From: Xestospongia muta
Lineage: Eukaryota > Porifera > Demospongiae > Haplosclerida > Petrosiidae
Direction: 5' to 3'
DNA: 64,000 nucleotides
Assembly: GCA_963693285.1 (NCBI GenBank)
Contig: OY848917.1
Location: forward strand, 8,060,192 to 8,124,191
Of this stretch, positions 57,295 through 64,000 are shown piece by piece. Made by a program: the position numbers and the translations under genes. The notes under the pieces are model-generated. The model saw only the letters and a list, made by a program, of their open reading frames with translations, was not told the DNA's origin and searched no databases. Within the stretch, counting starts at the first letter, position 1; every line of letters starts with the position of its first letter.

Positions 57295-60200
57295 TCAAAT
57301 TGACTTAAAGTGTACATGTTGTCTGCCATTAAAGCATCGAAATACTTTAGAAGTGTTGTGTAGTTGTGTAACAATACGATTAATGTCTTTGTCAAGTTCA
57401 GCCTTGGAATGGACACTGCTTACATGATGTAGCCCAGATATTCTATCAAATTGTTCCACCACATTGAAAGAGTTCCAGTGCATCTGCTAGTTCTTACTAC
57501 AGATGTAGATGACAAATTAGACATCTGACTATAAACATATGATTTAACTACTTTGCTAACATGTTCTACATGTAGGTCTATTGATATGTTAGCACCAGGT
57601 ACTCCTCTGGTATTAACAAAATGGGAATATAGGAGCTGTTCTCTTAATCTGGGAGGTAGTGACAAGTTTGCTTGTATGAGAAGAATAAGGCCTTCAAGTG
57701 TATACTTAGTCTTACCAACAGAACGAAATATCAACATAAAAAATTTCCCCACTCTCATCAATCATTCATCATCTCCTTCATGAACACTATAATTGAATTC
57801 CAAAAGGAGAACACCAAGAGACAATATTTCTCTAGCATAAGCTCTAACCTGATCCTTGTCATCATCTTCCATTGTATTAAAGGCAGTTAAATTGATGTAT
57901 GAACTGACCATAACTCATCCTTATGTTTGTATATAGTCTAAAAAAGAGTAGTACTGAATAAGACACTATTATTGTAATAACTAAGAAAAAAAAGCTAACT
58001 TTGGCATGCCAGTCAGTAACAGCAAGAATAAATCCTCTTAATTGCATAATGCCATTTTCAGAATTTAATCTTACTGCTTGTGCACCTCGTATTCGCTCAA
58101 CAGTTAGTTGATCATCATAACTCAAAATTTTGTGAAAGCAATCTAAACGAATTGATTCACCTTCCTCCTGTCCTGGAATGTCTTCAACAGTTGTGATAGA
58201 TGAAGATTGTACATACTGGTGGAGTTCATCTAAAATGTCAACCATGTCAGCTACTTTTGCAGGATTTTTCAGAGTAAGACCAAGAGGCACCTTTAATGAC
58301 ATGAGTACATCACTTAGTTGTATTAAAAAAGAAATTGTATACTTACCATGTGTGATTGAGCTGACATTTCAGATGAATGTCTATGATAAATGTGAGGTTG
58401 TGTCAAAGCTGAAAACTTGGAAAAACCAGGTACAAATTTCACTAGAAGTCTTCCAACTATAACACTTATGTTTTCAATCAATTTCTGGCAATCATCTTCT
58501 GTAGGTGATAGTGTTACATCACAGGAATTTAGATTAGAGATTGGCATTTCATCAGTCAGGTTTGAGAAGTCACACCTGTCTTTCACAGCAGTTGCATTAG
58601 ACCAGTGCATTGAAACAGTTTGAGCCTGTACAGTCTGGCGTCTAGGTCTGACGTTGCGATCTAAATTATCAGTGGCTATTACATAACCATTCCATGTATT
58701 TTGAAAGCCGGCAATGAAACATAAAAATGTATATATGAGACTTAAAGTCGTAATTACTGGATATGAAGATGTCACTATGAGGAGAGACAATAGGATGAAA
58801 TTGCTGTGTTGAGGAAGCAGGTTGTAATGGAGAAGATTAAGAAGTTGATAGTCACATGGATCTGACACACTTTTGACACTAGATAATTCTACTTCACTTG
58901 ATGTTAGAGGTGAAAACACAGGTGTGTCAATAGATGAAGCAATTGAAGGTTATTTTTAAAAAAAGAAATGACGACTTCTAATCAATTAAATATACAATAT
59001 TGAATCAATTCATATTTACATTACACTTTTACAGATGTTATATGTAATACTGATTTTAATTGTTCAGACCTGCTGAATTTGAGGAGTACTACTCTTGATA
59101 AAAGCGAATCTTTCCAGGTGCAAACAGTTTCATCGAATCCTTCTGCAATAATATCCATTACACACAACGTTGACTGATAAGAAAGAGTTAGGTTAACTTT
59201 TTAAAGACGTTGAAATACCTATATTACACAATGTATTTCACTATATAATTGTACCATTTACCTGTTTATTAGCATGACCAGTTTTTAAGAGCAATGAGAT
59301 TACACCTTGCACTGCATTCATACGTGAATTTCGTAGCTTAAGTAAAATACTAGCACACACACAGAGTGATGGGACAGTCATGTCTTTCTTTAAGACTATA
59401 GTAGGTAAACACTCTTTCATTATAGTAGTGAGTGGTAGACAATGGGTTTCAATTTCTAACCACACACATTCCCATGTGAATCTTTCCAATGAATCTTTTG
59501 TTTTCATTTGTAAAATTGATGAATGCTTATCAGATGTTAACACTTTCATCTCATTTTTAATTCAATGGCAACAAGACTAAAAATGTGTTCACTTAGTGTG
59601 GGATTCTCCATTACTGATTTAGCAATAGATAGCCGTTTGCCTCGACTGATACTTTTCCAAGCCTTTTTAAGGAATTACTAAGCTCTGACACTTTTGGCTT
59701 AGACTGATATCCAACTAAAACCTGTAAAATAACGATATAACTAGTCTGTGCATGCACACACAAAACTTACAGCAACTCGGGGCGAGTGTTGATTTTCTCT
59801 TAGAAAGTCATCACGGGCTCTCTTAGTTGCCTTCATGAATGGACTATCAAGATTCTTTCTTTAAGGAGTTTGTGCACAAACAATCTCATTATTTTCAATA
59901 ACTTTCTATGTTGTAAGACTTTACCAACACTTAAAACTAAGTATCTTACCAGAGGTGTATACAATTCCTCAGGAGGATTAGGTTTCCTCTTTTTAGGAGG
60001 AGTTGCCATAGCAACATCTTCATTATTTCTACTTCGTTTCTATAGCAAAAAGTAACATTGATTTCCCTATAATTTATTTATAATTTATAATGTTGTTTTA
60101 CCTGTGGCGTATGATATTGAGCGGCGTCTGCTCTTACATCTTCAAAAATTGACTGAGATGATACCTGAGTTGTATTATACAATTCTAAAGGAGGGTCAGG

Positions 60201-60736
60201 TGTTATTTTTTGAGATGAAGTCTGCAAAATAATGACTTCCGCATCTCTAGCTCTTTTCTACAAAAAGGTAATTGTAATTATGGCAACAAAATTTTAAACT
60301 TTTTACACCTATCATGCATGACAGTGAGGTGAGTCTACTCTTGCTTATTCAAAAGTTGACCCAGATGACTAACACCATGTTTGTTTGTTTTTGGCTAATA
60401 AAAATGGATAATCATAATCATAATCAATACTAACCTCATTCAGGAACAGAAGTTTTATCCGATTCTTCAATGGCTCAATTGTCTTCAGTGCATTTGAATA
60501 TCAATTGAGAGTTCTCCAGCAAGATTTACAAAAGACTTTGTCTATTTTTGGTGAATCTTCTCTGGTTCCATTTCAAGTTTCTCATTCCTTAGCACATCTA
60601 CAACTATGGAGTATAGACAAGAATATTCACCGTTCTTGTTTCTTATAATAACACGATCTTTGTGTTTACTGCTTAGGTCAGAGCAGCAGGAGTAGCAGAT
60701 TTCATGAAGAGTAGCCATGTATTCAATTTCACACAC
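57295..60736 (-). pseudogene. DUF6589-containing protein gene, multi-exon, element-encoded
   Basis: Minus-strand gene, start near 60718-60736. Exon 1 has a paired-Cys module (HEICYSCCSD ... FCKSCWRTL), probably zinc-binding, with a frameshift and a TGA. Exons near 60110-60260, 59950-60040 (PPKKRKPNPPEELY, basic nuclear signal) and 59770-59870. Then 59262-59730 (SRGKRLSIAKSVM, KHSSILQMKTKDSLERFTWE), 59055-59160, 58344-58740 (ATDNLDRNVRPRRQTVQAQT, then RCDFSNLTDEMP) and 58002-58300 (VPLGLTLKNPAKVADMVDIL, YDDQLTVERIRGAQAVR, VTDWHAK). Last part 57420-57800 (TKYTLEGLILLIQANLSLPP, ISIDLHVEHVSKVVKSY). The NLD.NVRPR, DQLT..R.RGAQ, DWHAK and DLH.EH motifs identify DUF6589. At least two frameshifts suggest this copy is decaying. 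Confidence 0.8.
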
Positions 60737-60751
60737 ACTTAAATTTGATGA

Positions 60752-60877
60752 TATTCATATTTCACACTACCTCTAATTGCATACCAAAACCCGAGCCACA
60801 TTCCTTACTGGGGACACAAAACTCAAGCCGTGTGACCAGACCTACTTTAAGCTTGCGAGTAGGTCTGGGGACGAGAC
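60752..60877 (-). repeat. Right terminal inverted repeat
   Basis: Reverse complement of 55638-55763 with about four substitutions. It includes the same internal hairpin (AGACCTACT...AGTAGGTCT). The DUF6589 gene starts immediately inside it. Confidence 0.9.
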
Positions 60878-61014
60878 TACACACAAACTAATTATCCAGT
60901 TCATATACATATTATAGTATTCTACAGTAATAATCTATAATATTAACTAGTTAAAATACTACACACTAAGTTATCACTAAAACTATAATAACTTTATTTG
61001 GAGAATCTACTGAA

Positions 61015-63340
61015 CTAAAATGATGTCTCCATATCAACTTCTTTGTCCCTTTTCTTAGATGTCTATTAAAGATACAAACAATACACATATTAAATATGTT
61101 ATAAATTATATAATAATATACTATAATACTCAATGACATTGGATGATATTTTTACTACTTAAATTTGTAGTAAAATGAAAACTCTATCTTCAATGAGTAT
61201 CATAAATGACAATGGAATTATTAATTACAAGGTTATCTTTAAAAAATCAAAATCTGTTTTAAAATGTTCTAGTTAGATAGTAACTCTTCAAGCTACTTTT
61301 AACTATAATAGTCATATTATGACTATATGCAATGATAAAGTAGTTATTATATTTGAGCTCCAGAGTGCTAGGTAACTAATCTGAATGGTGCTTCAAAATC
61401 TCATCTTAGTTTATATATGTGCAGTTCAGTAATACTTAGGAATGTAATAATTGCTTTTAATGGAACACAGAACCACAGGTATATAAAAGCACATGATCAG
61501 TTCATGATCATGTTCACAGTGAAAATATTTACTCGAAGATTAATAATGCAATATAAAAAGGAAAAACTAAACATATTTAAAACAAAGAAAAGATGTGTAT
61601 AAGATGTCCAGAGCAATGTGAAAGTGAATTTTGATAAAAGACTAAGTCAGAAGTCAGGTATACAGAAATTATGCTACAAAACAATAACATTTATTTTATC
61701 CATGGACATACGAGATAAAAGTCATATTCCTCATTAAATCTAGCCAATCTCTAAACAAGATAAACCCTGCACATCCATGTATTCCTAGTATTAAGTCTAC
61801 AATATATATACTTACTACAGGTCTCCTGTATACTGAGTTATAACAATCTCTAAGTAGACAATATGGAAAACATGACTACAACCAATCAAATGTCAGAAAA
61901 AGAGACTCTGCATAAAAAGAATGATATTACCATAGCAATATACACTAATCTATTACACTTACTAAAATTTGTAGGACATATATGACTTCTATAGCTTTGG
62001 GGACATCTTTCTTTCAATCAACTTATTCGGAAAGTGATGTAATATGAGATGAAGTCAACTAGGAATTAAATGACATATAAGTACAATGAGTATATCCCTG
62101 TAATTAAGTCATTAATATTATATTATAAATGTAGTGTATCATGTTACAATAGTTAACGATAGTATGTAGCTACAATAATGAAATATTTCATTCTATTTTT
62201 GTTCTTGTTCTCTATAGAATGCAAACACAGTTCCAGCAATAGCATTGACGTTAACAGCAAGACATTATTTTCATGAGCTACATTATATAAAGCACAGCTC
62301 TCATTAAATTGACAGGAACAATTACATTATTATCCATACACTAGTACTTGGACTATATAGTATTGATAGTAAAGAATATGTACCTTCATAACTTGGTTAA
62401 AATTGTGAGTCTCCTTTCAATGCTAATTCAGGTAAGTACACACCCGCAAATACAAGAAAGATAAATCACATTTATTTGTCATCTATACTCTTATCTACAG
62501 TGGAAAGAGAGAGAGATCATTCTCTATTTCATTCTCTCTCCATGTTACCACCATTAACTTTCATAGCATCATACAAAAGTGGATCAACATCACGATCAAT
62601 ACCAGTAGCAGTAGTCGTAGGATCAGTAACCTATACATATACATGTAATATATGTTATTGTAGATGTAACATACTCTGGAGTCTTTCTAAATGAGATTAG
62701 ACTTATAGTCCATTATAGAAGAGATCTAGTACATGAAGAGTATACTTCTGTCAAAGACTACTCTCAAAGCTAGAAGATGTCACTTTCTAAATACTAGTAG
62801 CATACCAATGACAGGATGTTGTATTAAGTCATCATCATCTATACAAGAATAGATTATATTATTACATGTACTATAATATCACGTGTTGTGTATGTGTGTG
62901 TGTCTGTTGGCACTTACACTTCAATTTACAGAACAAGTCATTAAAATATATGTATGCTTTATCTCCATTGGTGTGAAGAACTAACTGTGTATAAGAAGAT
63001 ATAAAGTAGAAAAAATACAAAATCATTAAATAAGTAGCTTATTAAAAATATACGGTAGACTACTTATGTAGGGACTTTGTATGAATCTGTATGCACTAAT
63101 GTGTTTAATAATGTGTGTTATTTGTGCATGAAATGTACCATGACAAATTTGCTCATTTGTGTAACATCAAATCCTCCCAGAAATTTAAAATGACATTTCC
63201 AATATTTCCTCATCAAAGCTGAATAAAATAATTGAAAAGAAACAAGTCATTTAATATTACATTACATTACTTATGTATGTACATTAAAAATAACATCAAA
63301 CAATAGTGGATGTGACCGACCTTTGAACACAAATTGTTTC
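61015..63340 (-). pseudogene. NCKAP1: NCKAP1-like copy 4, mosaic and broken
   Basis: Exon relics: 61015-61062 (TSKKRDKEVDMETSF and stop), about 61815-61860 (YLEIVITQYTGDL), 61965-62040 (decayed), 62215-62345 (MDNNVIVPVNLMRA) and 62555-62640 (GIDRDVDPLLYDAMK). Then 62925-62990 (exon-like, HTNGDKAYIYFNDLFCKLK) and 63150-63235 (LMRKYWKCHFKFLGGFD, compare [20 protein letters not shown]). The middle exons with TREY, AQHPT and LDWFRL are missing. As in copy 1a, C-terminal exons are joined directly to the RKYG exon. Confidence 0.72.
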
Positions 63341-63689
63341 AAATATTAGTTCTGGTGGGGCTAGGTCTGAGTTCTTCTTAAGGTTAGGTCTTGTATTTTC
63401 CTTTGGGTGTGCTCACTTTGCCATTTTTTATTATCAAATATATTTCATCTTCAGAGAGAGAGAGAAAGACAGATAACAGAGCAGAATGAAAGAAATCAAG
63501 AAAGTGAGACAACACATTATACAGAGTATTACTAAAAATAAGAAAAATTATTCTTACATAATATCAATGTTGTGATAGCTTCAATGACAGAGTCTCACAC
63601 ATTAGTTCATCACTAAAATTTGGTAAGAGAAGAACCTGATGGATTTAGTACTTGTTGTTGAAGTTGATTTACTGGTAAGTTATGGCTCA

Positions 63690-63869
63690 AGAGCACTTTA
63701 TACAAAGATAAGACAGCTTGATATAAGAGCTCTTTATACAAAGATAAGACAGCTTGATATTAGAGCTCTTTATACCAGGATAAGACAGCTTGATATAAGA
63801 GCACTTTATACAAGGATCAGACAGCTTGATATAAGTGCTCTTTATACAAGGATAAGACAGCTTGAGCAA
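63690..63869 (+). repeat. 36-bp tandem repeat, five units, open in frame
   Basis: Unit AGAGCTCTTTATACAAAGAT followed by AAGACAGCTTGATATA. Because 36 is a multiple of 3 the plus strand is open throughout (RALYTKIRQLDI repeated). The minus strand is open too. The single-unit state is seen at 36430 and 51020, so this is a local expansion. No sign that it is part of a real protein. Confidence 0.85.
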
Positions 63870-64000
63870 AAATCTAGAGAAGATATTATAAATGTATTAA
63901 TAAACATGTTGAATGTATTGTTATAGTAAATTTATTTTAAATTTAAAATTGAACTTTAAATGTCAAATGATACATATATTTGGCAGACTAAACTAATTTA

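Larger units (their letters stand above)
55638..60877. mobile_element. 5.24-kb TIR transposon encoding a RecQ-like helicase and a DUF6589 protein
   Basis: Both ends carry an inverted repeat of about 126 bp (55638-55763 and 60752-60877) that differs at about four positions. The outermost bases are GTCTCGTCCCCAGACC, flanked on each side by TA (55636-55637, 60878-60879). The right flank continues as CACACAAACTAATTA, which matches the uninterrupted sequence near 40231 (CACTCAAACTAATTA). So this is an insertion into the amplified block. Two convergent genes fill it: a RecQ-like helicase (plus, starts 38 bp inside the left repeat) and a multi-exon DUF6589 gene (minus, starts within about 35 bp of the right repeat). 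No other transposase-like frame is seen, so DUF6589 is the best candidate for the recombinase. That role is inference. Confidence 0.85.

Noticed and set aside
55638..60877. Helitron as an explanation for the helicase-bearing element
   Set aside because: Helitrons lack terminal inverted repeats and encode a Rep/Pif1-type helicase. Here there are 126-bp inverted repeats and a RecQ-type helicase.
63687..63869. Cys-rich minus-strand repeat protein
   Set aside because: Antisense of the 36-bp minisatellite; both strands are open only because the unit is a multiple of three.

Overview
The window looks like nuclear DNA of a marine sponge (demosponge type). It is AT-rich and intron-poor, and its genes use small GT..AG introns, some near 50 bp. 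It carries two genes for short-chain collagen C4 (spongin-type), a collagen family best known from sponges, plus a GH3 glycosidase, GIMAP/AIG1-like GTPases and many MITEs. No tRNA, rRNA or CRISPR array was recognised.

Layout. (1) 1-7950: tandem GH3 beta-xylosidase-like genes on the minus strand. Copy A runs off the left edge. Copy B is almost identical but has a 349-bp deletion that breaks its exon 2. Relics of an older copy and a retrotransposon scrap lie between them. (2) 9171-10677: a dead Tc1-type transposon. (3) 10954-13097: two intronless, convergent AIG1/GIMAP-like GTPase genes, both ending in a CaaX-type tail. (4) 13100-29600: gene-poor and repeat-rich. It holds a degenerate tandem array, palindromic MITEs, and a piggyBac-like TTAA element split by a 2.25-kb MULE-like transposon with ZSWIM-type and Ulp1-protease-type coding relics. 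A small MITE with CCCTAAA motifs is inserted in an older repeat. (5) 29600-64000: an amplified block in which decayed, mosaic copies of NCKAP1 (the HEM/Nap1 subunit of the WAVE actin-regulating complex, minus strand) alternate with short-chain collagen C4 genes (plus strand). Two collagen genes are intact (45224-46106, 51993-52883), one is a pseudogene (37337) and one is a 3' scrap (47032). A 1.4-kb, 19-bp minisatellite lies at 37951-39355.

(6) The most striking object is at 55638-60877, inserted in this block. It is a 5.24-kb element with about 126-bp terminal inverted repeats flanked by TA. It encodes a RecQ-like helicase (plus strand) and, convergently, a multi-exon DUF6589 protein (minus strand). 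Each gene starts just inside one inverted repeat. I read it as a cut-and-paste-like DNA transposon whose two-gene content (RecQ helicase plus DUF6589) I do not recognise as a named superfamily. This copy has frame damage, so active relatives would be elsewhere in the genome.

Functionally, the host genes still likely to work are the two secreted collagens, the two GTPases and possibly GH3 copy A. Most of the rest is decaying duplicates and mobile DNA. All family assignments come from reading motifs by eye; no database search was run.
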